Positions 1 through 5,484 of a DNA stretch of 6,588 nucleotides are shown here, piece by piece. Below the pieces are notes generated by a model, which saw only the letters and a list, made by a program, of their open reading frames with translations, searched no databases and was not told the origin of the DNA. A program made the position numbers and the translations under genes. Position 1 is the first letter of the stretch, and each line of letters begins with the position of its first letter. The stretch is from Caryophanales bacterium UBA4869 (GTDB taxonomy: Bacteria; Bacillota_I; Bacilli_A; RFN20; CAG-288), in the NCBI GenBank assembly GCA_002399505.1, contig DHDT01000062.1, positions 1-6,588 on the forward strand, given 5' to 3'.

Positions 1-3
1 TTA

Positions 4-12
4 TACGTTGGG
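4..12 (+). promoter_or_regulatory. Possible LytTR-regulator half-site
   Basis: The nine bases TACGTTGGG fit the degenerate LytTR-domain recognition consensus as I recall it, [TA][AC][CA]GTTN[AG][TG]. Such sites normally occur as two direct repeats 12-13 bp apart. No second copy lies downstream, so any partner would be upstream of the window. The site overlaps the candidate -35 of the operon that encodes a LytTR regulator, which would suit autoregulation. A single match of this degeneracy can occur by chance. Confidence 0.25.
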
Positions 13-37
13 AAACTATTAATATATTATATATATT
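8..37 (+). promoter_or_regulatory. Candidate promoter of the two-component operon
   Basis: TTGGGA (8-13) and TATATT (32-37) are separated by 18 bases and resemble -35 and -10 elements, four and five of six matches. They are followed by an AT-rich leader and a G-rich ribosome site (GGGGGA, 51-56). The stretch is very AT-rich, so other -10 registers are possible. Confidence 0.35.
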
Positions 38-59
38 ATTTATTAAATTTGGGGGAAAT

Positions 60-776
60 ATGATAAAAATAGCGGTTGTTGAGGACGATTTATCCACCCA
101 GAAGTCATTTTGCGGTTATCTGCAGAAGTTCTTTGCCGAAAAGAAGGAAGAATACCAAGCCGAATTCTATCCTGATGCCATCAAACTATTGGATAAATCT
201 ACGGCTGACTTCAACTTGGTTTTTATGGATATCGACCTACCCTATATGAACGGAATGGAAGCGGCGGAGAAGATAAGAAGCAAAGATAAATCAGTCATGA
301 TTATCTTTGTCACTTCTCTTGCCCAATTCGCAATTCAGGGATATAAAGTACAGGCTTTTGACTATATAGTAAAGCCCTTTAATTACTACAATCTCTCCAT
401 GTCACTCAATCGTGCTCTGCCCTCTCTTGAAAGCAAAGGAAAGAGCATCGCCATTAGAAACAGCGAGAGAAAAACTGAAATAGTTTATCTTTCTGACTTG
501 ATGTATATCGAAGTCGTCAACCACTATCTTTATTTTCATATCAAAGACAGGACCATCAGATCCTACGACACCTTAGAGAAGTTCAAATCTGAACTTGAGA
601 ACAACAGTTTCATTCTCTGCAGTCGCAGTTTTTTAGTCAATCTTCACTATGTCAAAGAAATCGACCACAACGATGTCTTAGTCGGAAAAGAAAATCTTCC
701 TCTTTCAAGAACCAAGAAACAGGCCTTCTCTCAGGCTCTGAATCTATATCTCAGTCAAGGGGACTCCAGAAAATGA
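60..776 (+). CDS. LytTR-family response regulator (AgrA/VirR type)
   Basis: This 238-residue protein is a cytoplasmic DNA-binding response regulator. Residues 1-120 form a receiver domain: the acidic pair is D9/D10, the likely phospho-acceptor is D57 in FMDIDLP, the switch Thr is T85 in FVTS, and the conserved Lys is K105 in KPF. Residues about 130-233 form a LytTR DNA-binding domain, recognisable from ISO-type motifs such as the CSRSFLVNLHYV stretch (187-198) and LPLSRTKK (213-220). The length is typical of the family. The start is supported by GGGGGA four bases upstream. The stop overlaps the start of the kinase gene (ATGA), so the two are translationally coupled and almost certainly partners. 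Its target genes cannot be told from the window; a possible half-site at 4-12 hints at autoregulation. The family call is secure, the specific role is not. Confidence 0.95.
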   Translation: MIKIAVVEDDLSTQKSFCGYLQKFFAEKKEEYQAEFYPDAIKLLDKSTADFNLVFMDIDLPYMNGMEAAEKIRSKDKSVMIIFVTSLAQFAIQGYKVQAFDYIVKPFNYYNLSMSLNRALPSLESKGKSIAIRNSERKTEIVYLSDLMYIEVVNHYLYFHIKDRTIRSYDTLEKFKSELENNSFILCSRSFLVNLHYVKEIDHNDVLVGKENLPLSRTKKQAFSQALNLYLSQGDSRK

Positions 777-2125
777 TCACAAACCTATTTGCCTATAAGC
801 TCCTCTTCACAGTTGAGATGCTCTCCGCTCTTTATCTTTTCACCTGGAATCAAAAGAAAAGAAATCTGCCTGTTTTACGATACGCCATATCAATAATAGT
901 CTGTTTTACAATATCTGTCTTCTTTCCAATCATAAAAGATGTTTCTTACTCTTGGTGGTATGTTTCCTTTATGTTCTTCAGTCTGGCTACCATCTGCTCT
1001 TCATCGCTTTTCTTCATTTTTGATATGTCGATAAAGAAAGTTCTCTTCTTTGCAATCGTCGCCTATACGGCTCAGCACTTGGCCTATCAGGTCTACACGA
1101 TTCTGGCCTTAGTATTAAAACTGTCCAATTCACTCCAGTCGGCCTATAACAGTGATGACTTCAATTCTTCAGAGACAGCTATGACTATCTTGAAATTGGT
1201 TCTGACTTTAATTACCTTTACTTTAATTTACGTGACTATCTATATGGCCTTTATATCCAAAGTCATTCATAGCGACTTGTCATTTAAGAACTTCCACATT
1301 CTCTTGATTACAGGTATTGTTTTAATCTTTGATATCTTAGTAAATGCCTTAGTCATCTTCTTCTCAAGTGAACTGTCCCAGATTGTCGAAATCATGATCT
1401 GCTGTTACAGTATCTCTAACTGCTTCATGGTTCTCTTTGTCCTCTATTATGTTCTGAGCAATAAGAAGCTTAGAAACGAATTGGGTGTCAGTTCTCTTCT
1501 TCTCAAAGAATCAGAGGACAAATATACTCTGATGAAGAACAATGCCGATCTCATCAATATCAAATGTCATGATATGAAACACCAGATTATGGCAATCGGC
1601 GAAAACATCAACATCAACAAAGATGCCCTGAAGGATATGACTAACGCCATCCAGATCTACGATTCCAATATGAAGACTGGAAACGAAGCCTTGGATTTGA
1701 TCCTCGCGGAAAAGAAATTGTCTTGCAACCAGAAGAAAATAAACCTGAAAGTATACGCCGACTGCTTTAAGATGATATTCATGTCGGACAGCGATATCTA
1801 CAGTCTCTTTGGGAATTCCCTCGACAATGCCATTGAAGCTGTCTCGAAGATATCCGACCAGGAGAAAAAGAACATCAACGTCATCATCAAAAACGTCAAC
1901 AGCTTTGTCTCTATCGTTGTCGAGAACTACTATGAGGGCGAGCTTAATTTCGATCATAACGGCCATCCTAAGACAACTAAGGAAAACAACGGCTATCATG
2001 GATTCGGTTTCAAATCCATGGAACTCATCATTCAGAAATATCAGGGCACTTACACCATAAAAACCAATAACGGCCTCTTTTCCCTTTCCATTCTCTTCCC
2101 TACCAATCAGCAGGATAACAACTGA
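773..2125 (+). CDS. GHKL-type membrane sensor histidine kinase (AgrC-like)
   Basis: This 450-residue kinase is the expected partner of the LytTR regulator it overlaps by 4 bp. Residues 1-230 are hydrophobic and appear to hold six or seven membrane segments (about 8-24, 36-54, 60-82, 90-116, 136-162, 172-198, 204-228). A short coiled linker (231-260) follows, then a phospho-acceptor box KCHDMKHQ with H266 as the probable phosphorylated His. The C-terminal ATPase has the N-box GNSLDNAIEA (N348, N352) and a G-box around YHGFGFKSM (409-417), as in AgrC and other quorum-peptide or antimicrobial-peptide sensors. No AgrB/AgrD-like peptide or processing gene lies in the window, so the ligand is unknown. 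I see no periplasmic sensor domain of any size; sensing would be by the membrane part. Confidence 0.93.
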   Translation: MITNLFAYKLLFTVEMLSALYLFTWNQKKRNLPVLRYAISIIVCFTISVFFPIIKDVSYSWWYVSFMFFSLATICSSSLFFIFDMSIKKVLFFAIVAYTAQHLAYQVYTILALVLKLSNSLQSAYNSDDFNSSETAMTILKLVLTLITFTLIYVTIYMAFISKVIHSDLSFKNFHILLITGIVLIFDILVNALVIFFSSELSQIVEIMICCYSISNCFMVLFVLYYVLSNKKLRNELGVSSLLLKESEDKYTLMKNNADLINIKCHDMKHQIMAIGENININKDALKDMTNAIQIYDSNMKTGNEALDLILAEKKLSCNQKKINLKVYADCFKMIFMSDSDIYSLFGNSLDNAIEAVSKISDQEKKNINVIIKNVNSFVSIVVENYYEGELNFDHNGHPKTTKENNGYHGFGFKSMELIIQKYQGTYTIKTNNGLFSLSILFPTNQQDNN

Positions 2126-2148
2126 TGCCTACCAAAGGTATCTTTTTT
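2124..2148 (+). terminator. Weak intrinsic terminator after the kinase gene
   Basis: GATGCC (2124-2129) can pair with GGTATC (2137-2142), six pairs including one G-U, around a 7-base loop, followed directly by six T residues (2143-2148). It begins at the kinase stop codon. The stem is short, so termination may be inefficient. Confidence 0.4.
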
Positions 2149-2240
2149 AAGAGCACTTTGAAAATCCCGGTTTGACGGATTAAAAAGCGTCTTGCAAAAC
2201 TCCTAAGCAGCCATGATGAATCATGAGAACTCAGGTCTAC

Positions 2241-2254
2241 TTGTCAGCTGACAA
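2241..2254. repeat. Perfect 14-bp palindrome between convergent genes
   Basis: TTGTCAGCTGACAA is its own reverse complement. It lies 3 bases past the stop of the minus-strand gene and 115 bases past the kinase stop. As RNA it could fold into a 5-bp stem with an AGCT loop, but neither strand has a T tract after it, so it is not a standard terminator. Function unknown. Confidence 0.5.
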
Positions 2255-2256
2255 AA

Positions 2257-2826
2257 CTAGCTTTGATTATTTATATTATTATTGTTTTCATCCAATAAAT
2301 AATGCAGAATTGTTTCTAAGTCCGTTTTACTATAAAAGAGTTTGCTGTCGAAATCTACTTGGAAACCACACATAAGATCCAGCTGTCTTCTGACTAAAAT
2401 GATTTTACTTTGTAAAGGAACACCCTTTTCAGATAAAAATAAGCCAAACTTCTGATCATTCTTCAGTATTTCATTCACAACAGTGACTTGTTGTCGAGTC
2501 AAAATAAAAGTTTGGCCATGTATAATATCAAAAAGGGACGCTGGTGTTTTTCTAATATTACGTATTTTGATTTCGAATAACACTGATGTCAAATCAGCTG
2601 TTATATTTTTATACTCATTAAAAAGATAACTGCTTTGACATGTTTCAAAAACTTTTTTCAAAGCTCCATTTATACGATGTTTTTTGGTTTTTTTAGGTGG
2701 CTGCGGATTCTTCGGCTTTTTGTTTTTATGTCTTCCGACTTTGTGGAAGCAAAAACCGTTAATTTCATGTGGGTTATGGGGGTCAGAACATCTCGAACTC
2801 CCATCCATCCTTGCCCAATGCGGCAT
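2257..2826 (-). CDS. Hypothetical protein with Cys/His-rich N-terminus and basic linker
   Basis: I do not recognise this 189-residue protein. It is supported as a real gene by a near-perfect ribosome site (AAGGAGG, complement of 2834-2840) seven bases before the ATG and by a protein-like composition. Residues 1-33 carry C13, H17, H20, C26, H28 and H33, a spacing that could bind zinc but matches no finger I can name. Residues about 29-51 are a Lys/Pro-rich, probably disordered and strongly basic linker (KNKKPKNPQPPKKTKK), which could contact nucleic acid. Residues 52-180 look like a mixed alpha/beta globular domain with no signal peptide or membrane segment. The tail is Asn-rich. It is convergent with the kinase and divergent from the nuclease-helicase gene, and lies in noticeably AT-rich DNA. 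The stop is TAG. It may be an accessory gene; no function is claimed. Confidence 0.75.
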   Translation of the reverse strand: MPHWARMDGSSRCSDPHNPHEINGFCFHKVGRHKNKKPKNPQPPKKTKKHRINGALKKVFETCQSSYLFNEYKNITADLTSVLFEIKIRNIRKTPASLFDIIHGQTFILTRQQVTVVNEILKNDQKFGLFLSEKGVPLQSKIILVRRQLDLMCGFQVDFDSKLFYSKTDLETILHYLLDENNNNINNQS

Positions 2827-2833
2827 AAGTCAG

Positions 2834-2840
2834 CCTCCTT
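2834..2840 (-). promoter_or_regulatory. Ribosome binding site of the minus-strand gene
   Basis: On the minus strand this reads AAGGAGG, followed by CTGACTT and the ATG at 2826. It is the main evidence that the unrecognised minus-strand ORF is translated and fixes its start. Confidence 0.8.
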
Positions 2841-2887
2841 TTCAAAAAACAAATCAGACGTAAGAAAGATTCCAAAGGTTAAAAATA

Positions 2888-2899
2888 CATTGTCTTTAT
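2888..2899. repeat. 12-bp direct repeat, copy 1
   Basis: CATTGTCTTTAT occurs here and again at 3004-3015. The resemblance continues past the repeat (CATACT against ATCATCTACT, with a 2-base offset). This copy overlaps the candidate minus-strand -10 (2898-2903). It may be an operator or a duplicated promoter piece. Confidence 0.5.
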
Positions 2900-2924
2900 C
2901 ATACTCGCTTTCTAGAATTTACAA
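2898..2924 (-). promoter_or_regulatory. Candidate promoter of the minus-strand gene
   Basis: On the minus strand TTGTAA (2924-2919) precedes TATGAT (2903-2898) with a 15-base spacer, shorter than the ideal 17. It lies about 60 bases upstream of the ribosome site. Only moderately persuasive in such AT-rich DNA. Confidence 0.3.
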
Positions 2925-3003
2925 TAATATTCATATATTCGCGTAAATATTTAATGGGACAAGGAAGAAAAGTGAACTCATTACATTTAACGAACACCAC
3001 ACT

Positions 3004-3015
3004 CATTGTCTTTAT
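3004..3015. repeat. 12-bp direct repeat, copy 2
   Basis: Second exact copy of CATTGTCTTTAT, 116 bases after the first. On the minus strand the flanking bases read GATATAAAGACAATG, again resembling a -10 region, so it may mark a second start for the minus-strand transcript. Confidence 0.5.
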
Positions 3016-3110
3016 ATCATCTACTAAACCCGGCATCATCTCCTAATGAGGGCTTTATCATGATTATGAATCTGTTTATCGTCTTTTCTGCAACAACACT
3101 GATCTAAAGA

Positions 3111-3119
3111 TGTTATACT
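3111..3119 (+). promoter_or_regulatory. Extended -10 promoter of the nuclease-helicase gene
   Basis: TGTTATACT fits an extended -10 (TGn followed by TATACT, five of six matches). There is no recognisable -35 at the usual distance. Transcription would start near 3126, only about 10 bases before the ATG at 3136, giving an almost leaderless mRNA. This fits the absence of any Shine-Dalgarno sequence. Confidence 0.4.
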
Positions 3120-3135
3120 TTCAATACTAAAACAA

Positions 3136-4533
3136 ATGATAGTATATCAACAGCAAGTAGGAGCATTCATCAATGAATGCAACAAAGAAATCATCGCCAG
3201 TCAGGTTCTCTCCAGCGTAAGAGAAAATCATTTAGGTTCAGGTGCCTCATCTGAATTTAATTCCTGGTCTAATTCTCTGCCGGCTGTTGCAAAAGCACTC
3301 GATGATGCCTCAATAAATCAAAACCTCGATGTGGCAATCGAATACAATCTTATCGGAACAAAACAAAGAGTAGATTTTTTAATCTATGGATTAGATGAGA
3401 GCGATGTTCAAAACCTAGTCGTCATCGAACTAAAACAATGGAGCAATGTCTTAAGGTCAAAACTGAAAGAACATGTCTTTGTCAACGTCGGAGGAGTCAC
3501 TTTCGATGATCATTGGCATCCTTCCTATCAGGCCTTGAATTATGCCAACATCATGAAAGATTTCAACACTTACGTCTATGATAACAACGTGCATCTTGAA
3601 GCCTGTTCTTATCTTCATAACATGGATAATGCCTATTCCTCTTTGATGAAAAACACAACTGAATTTCCTCTTATCAGAGAAGCACCGGCCTTTTTAAAAG
3701 ATGATTCTGATAAACTGAGAGACTTCATAAAAAGATACGTCAGGAAACCCTATAAAAGTCTTCTTTATCAAATCGATATGGCCCAGATCAAGCCGAGTCT
3801 CCAGTTTGCAAAAATGATCAGAGACGCCATCGATGGCAAACCTTTCTTTTCCTATGATCAGGAACAGGCCTATTCTGTCAATAGAATAGTATCTGAAGTG
3901 CGTCAGTCTAAATTGTCGGGAGAAAGAAAGACAATCATCGTAAGAGGCGGACCTGGCACTGGTAAATCCATCGTCGCCATCAACGTATTAGGGCAATTGA
4001 CAGGCTCCACCATAAAAGAAGAAAGACTAAATGCCTGCTATATGTCTTCAAACTATACGCCCAGAACCTATTACGGAGAAGTTCTGGTCGATGGCGACTT
4101 CAAGAAAGCAGCCATCAAAGAGCTTTTCAAGACTCCTGCCGCTTTTGCGAAATCACGAGACCGTGACTATGACTGCATCATCGTCGATGAAGCCCATCGT
4201 ATGTTCAAGCGGAAATTTGGTTTTGGAATCAAAAGAGAAGTTGATGCGATTGACAAAGTCTTCAACGCTTCACTAGTCAACGTCTTCTTTATCGATGAAA
4301 ATCAGACAGTGACGGCAACCGATTCCCTTACCATAGAGAAAATACGCCAATACGCCACCCGATACGGTTCACAGGTAATAGAAAGTCCGAAGATGATTCT
4401 CACATCGCAGTTTAGATGTGCAGGCGGAGAACAATATGTCGATTTCATCGAACATGTTTTAGGATACAACCATAATCCTGTCAATCTCCATGATATGCAT
4501 TATGATTTCAAGATCTATGATTCTATCAAATAG
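3136..4533 (+). CDS. DUF2075-type nuclease-helicase, N-terminal part (interrupted)
   Basis: The first 465 codons of a DUF2075 DNA/RNA helicase-like protein, ended by an in-frame TAG. Residues 1-200 look like a PD-(D/E)XK nuclease-type domain: SSEFNSW (38-44), RVDFLI with D80, and VVIELKQW with E98 and K100. A superfamily-1 ATPase follows: Walker A GGPGTGKS (271-278), Walker B with DEAH (351-354), FFIDENQ (384-390), and a QFRC motif (425-428). The MIVY start is characteristic of the family as I recall it. No Shine-Dalgarno precedes the ATG, and an in-frame TGA at 3100 limits upstream extension. Helicase motifs V and VI are absent here and are found immediately downstream in the same frame. The intact family member would be about 626 residues. 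Cytoplasmic; the biological role of the family is poorly defined and a defence role is only an inference. Confidence 0.85.
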   Translation: MIVYQQQVGAFINECNKEIIASQVLSSVRENHLGSGASSEFNSWSNSLPAVAKALDDASINQNLDVAIEYNLIGTKQRVDFLIYGLDESDVQNLVVIELKQWSNVLRSKLKEHVFVNVGGVTFDDHWHPSYQALNYANIMKDFNTYVYDNNVHLEACSYLHNMDNAYSSLMKNTTEFPLIREAPAFLKDDSDKLRDFIKRYVRKPYKSLLYQIDMAQIKPSLQFAKMIRDAIDGKPFFSYDQEQAYSVNRIVSEVRQSKLSGERKTIIVRGGPGTGKSIVAINVLGQLTGSTIKEERLNACYMSSNYTPRTYYGEVLVDGDFKKAAIKELFKTPAAFAKSRDRDYDCIIVDEAHRMFKRKFGFGIKREVDAIDKVFNASLVNVFFIDENQTVTATDSLTIEKIRQYATRYGSQVIESPKMILTSQFRCAGGEQYVDFIEHVLGYNHNPVNLHDMHYDFKIYDSIK

Positions 4534-5016
4534 ATGGTCAATGACATCAAGAAGAAAAACACTCCTAATAATGACCGCTCCCGTCTATTGTCAGGCTATA
4601 CCAAAGACCATAATTGGGTTAGCAAAGACAATGATGACAAATATGATTTTGATTATGAGGATGAAGGCGTAAAGCTCCAATGGAACAAGACAGTAGTGGG
4701 CAAAGCGGCTATCATGGAAGAGAGTCAGAGAGACCGAGTCTTCTATGTCAATATGGCTCAGGGAGTAGACCTAGACTATGCCGGTGTCATACTATGTAAA
4801 GATATTCGTTACGAAAACGGAAAAGTAGTATTCCATCCTGAAGAAGACGCCGATACTGATGAATTCAGCGGAATCAAAAGAATACCTAAAGAAAAAGGTG
4901 ATGAACTGATAAGAAACACTTATCGTGTTTTATTGACCAGAGGAATCAAAGGCACTTATATCTACTGCGAAGACAAGGCATTAAGAGAATACATCAGAAA
5001 CTTAAGCAGAAACTGA
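4534..5016 (+). CDS. DUF2075-type helicase, C-terminal part
   Basis: These 160 residues continue the interrupted helicase in the same frame. The ATG touches the TAG (TAGATG) and has no Shine-Dalgarno, so independent initiation is doubtful; reinitiation by a ribosome that has just terminated is conceivable. Visible motifs are GYTKDHNWVS (21-30), the helicase motif-V-like MAQGVDLDYAGVI (74-86), and the motif-VI-like RNTYRVLLTRGIKG (127-140) with the Arg expected to contact ATP from the second RecA lobe. The usual IHT-type residues before QG in the family appear here as NMA, a divergence I cannot weigh without an alignment. Alone it has no Walker A and could not be an ATPase; it could work only joined to, or assembled with, the upstream part. 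No clear terminator follows: there is a T run (5021-5026) but no good stem. Confidence 0.6.
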   Translation: MVNDIKKKNTPNNDRSRLLSGYTKDHNWVSKDNDDKYDFDYEDEGVKLQWNKTVVGKAAIMEESQRDRVFYVNMAQGVDLDYAGVILCKDIRYENGKVVFHPEEDADTDEFSGIKRIPKEKGDELIRNTYRVLLTRGIKGTYIYCEDKALREYIRNLSRN

Positions 5017-5240
5017 AGCCTTTTTTCTGAAAACAGCATAACTAAACAGAATCAAAACAAATTTCATGTACTTGAGTTTTTTAAAAGAATGTAATCGGTT
5101 TCATTTTTAAAGCAGACAGTAATAATTCAACTTCAGTAATGCCTAGAAATCCCCTATATATCAATAATAGGGCACAAAAACTCTAACTGAAAAAGAAGAT
5201 ACTCTGAAAATACGAAACCTTTTTTGAATCATTGTTGTAC
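5017..5240. other. Intergenic stretch upstream of the transporter promoter
   Basis: AT-rich DNA without a supported gene. The only structure I see is a 6-bp hairpin, CCCTAT (5152-5157) with ATAGGG (5167-5172), with no T tract after it. A short ATG ORF near 5068 lacks a ribosome site and was not called. Confidence 0.5.
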
Positions 5241-5269
5241 TTGCTTTAATTATTCACTTAGCCTATAAC
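5241..5269 (+). promoter_or_regulatory. Candidate promoter of the transporter operon and its leader
   Basis: TTGCTT (5241-5246) and TATAAC (5264-5269) are exactly 17 bases apart. The -10 matches five of six consensus bases; the -35 keeps only the TTG. Transcription would start near 5276, just ahead of the leader ribosome site, as expected for an attenuated operon. Confidence 0.5.
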
Positions 5270-5281
5270 CTTTTTAATCTC

Positions 5282-5290
5282 AAAGGAGGA
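5282..5290 (+). promoter_or_regulatory. Shine-Dalgarno of the Tyr-rich leader ORF
   Basis: AAAGGAGGA lies nine bases before the leader ATG at 5300 and is as strong as any ribosome site in the window, showing that the short ORF is meant to be translated. The same nine bases can pair with TCCTCTTTT (5333-5341) inside the leader ORF, with one G-U, so its access may be self-regulated. Confidence 0.75.
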
Positions 5291-5299
5291 CAGACCATT

Positions 5300-5386
5300 A
5301 TGAAAAACATCAAAACCAACAATACCGTCATCTCCTCTTTTGACTATTACTGCTATTACTTTTTTAGAAAGGACCTTCTTTCTTAG
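5300..5386 (+). CDS. 28-residue Tyr/Phe-rich leader peptide
   Basis: A short ORF starting at ATG 5300 and ending at TAG 5384-5386. Its C-terminal half reads SSFDYYCYYFFRKDLLS: four Tyr codons at positions 16, 17, 19 and 20 and Phe codons at 14, 21 and 22, with no Trp codon. It has a perfect Shine-Dalgarno at ideal spacing and lies between the candidate promoter and an intrinsic terminator that precedes an aromatic amino acid type ABC transporter gene. Such regulated clusters of one amino acid are the hallmark of ribosome-mediated attenuation (trp, his and pheA leaders). I infer that a ribosome stalls at the Tyr codons (5345-5359) when charged tRNA-Tyr is scarce and changes the folding of the downstream RNA. 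The peptide itself probably has no function after synthesis. An alternative is a small membrane or toxin-like peptide, but it lacks a hydrophobic helix of sufficient length. Confidence 0.75.
   Translation: MKNIKTNNTVISSFDYYCYYFFRKDLLS
5366..5383 (+). promoter_or_regulatory. Small hairpin overlapping the end of the leader ORF
   Basis: AGAAAG (5366-5371) pairs with CTTTCT (5378-5383) around a GACCTT loop. It would be melted by a ribosome reading to the leader stop, and could form if the ribosome stalls earlier. Its loop and 3' side include GACCTTC (5372-5378), which can instead pair with 5416-5422. Confidence 0.4.
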
Positions 5387-5399
5387 GTTTTAGTAAGTA

Positions 5400-5448
5400 T
5401 TGCTATACCAAGGCTGAAGGTCAGTTTAAAAGCCAACGGTTATAGCAA
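5400..5448 (+). promoter_or_regulatory. Leader hairpin between the peptide ORF and the terminator
   Basis: TTGCTATA (5400-5407) pairs perfectly with TATAGCAA (5441-5448); CC (5408-5409) can continue with GG (5438-5439) past a one-base bulge, and GGCT (5412-5415) with AGCC (5431-5434) further in. The hairpin starts 14 bases after the leader stop codon, so a ribosome at the stop may leave it free, whereas the alternative pairing 5372-5378 with 5416-5422 would cross it. It is a candidate protector or pause structure of an attenuator. Confidence 0.55.
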
Positions 5449-5484
5449 GTAAATAGCGGAATAGTCTTTATCCCTGAATGTGTT

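Larger units (their letters stand above)
2841..3135. other. Divergent intergenic region
   Basis: About 295 bases separate the ribosome site of the minus-strand gene from the start of the nuclease-helicase gene, so promoters for both should lie here. I see a candidate minus-strand promoter near 2898-2924, an extended -10 for the plus strand at 3111-3119, and a 12-bp direct repeat. I found no further convincing ORF and no tRNA or strong terminator. Confidence 0.6.
3136..5016 (+). pseudogene. Whole DUF2075 nuclease-helicase gene with premature TAG
   Basis: Taken together, 3136-5016 is a single reading frame interrupted only by TAG at 4531-4533. The halves carry complementary helicase motifs (I, II, III, IV before; V and VI after) and their sum, about 626 codons, suits a complete family member. 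The simplest reading is a one-base nonsense mutation, for example from CAG, AAG or GAG, in an otherwise well kept gene, so recent. Alternatives are a sequencing error, readthrough, or reinitiation at the ATG that directly follows the TAG, giving a split protein. Confidence 0.65.

Noticed and set aside
1511..1999. Minus-strand ORF inside the kinase gene
   Set aside because: It is antisense to the well supported GHKL kinase domain, has no ribosome site evidence and no recognisable domain.
2635..2946. Plus-strand ORF over the 5' half of the minus-strand gene
   Set aside because: The opposite strand has a near-perfect ribosome site and better protein composition; this frame has none.
4531..4533. 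Genome-wide or phage-type recoding of TAG as an amino acid
   Set aside because: TAG also ends the minus-strand gene and the leader ORF at sensible places, and nothing else in the window suggests a recoded element or suppressor tRNA.
5014..5030. Terminator after the helicase C-terminal part
   Set aside because: There is a six-T run at 5021-5026 but only 3-4 base pairs can form ahead of it.
5068..5112. Short ATG ORF of 14 codons upstream of the transporter promoter
   Set aside because: No Shine-Dalgarno, no notable codon clustering, and it lies upstream of the likely promoter.
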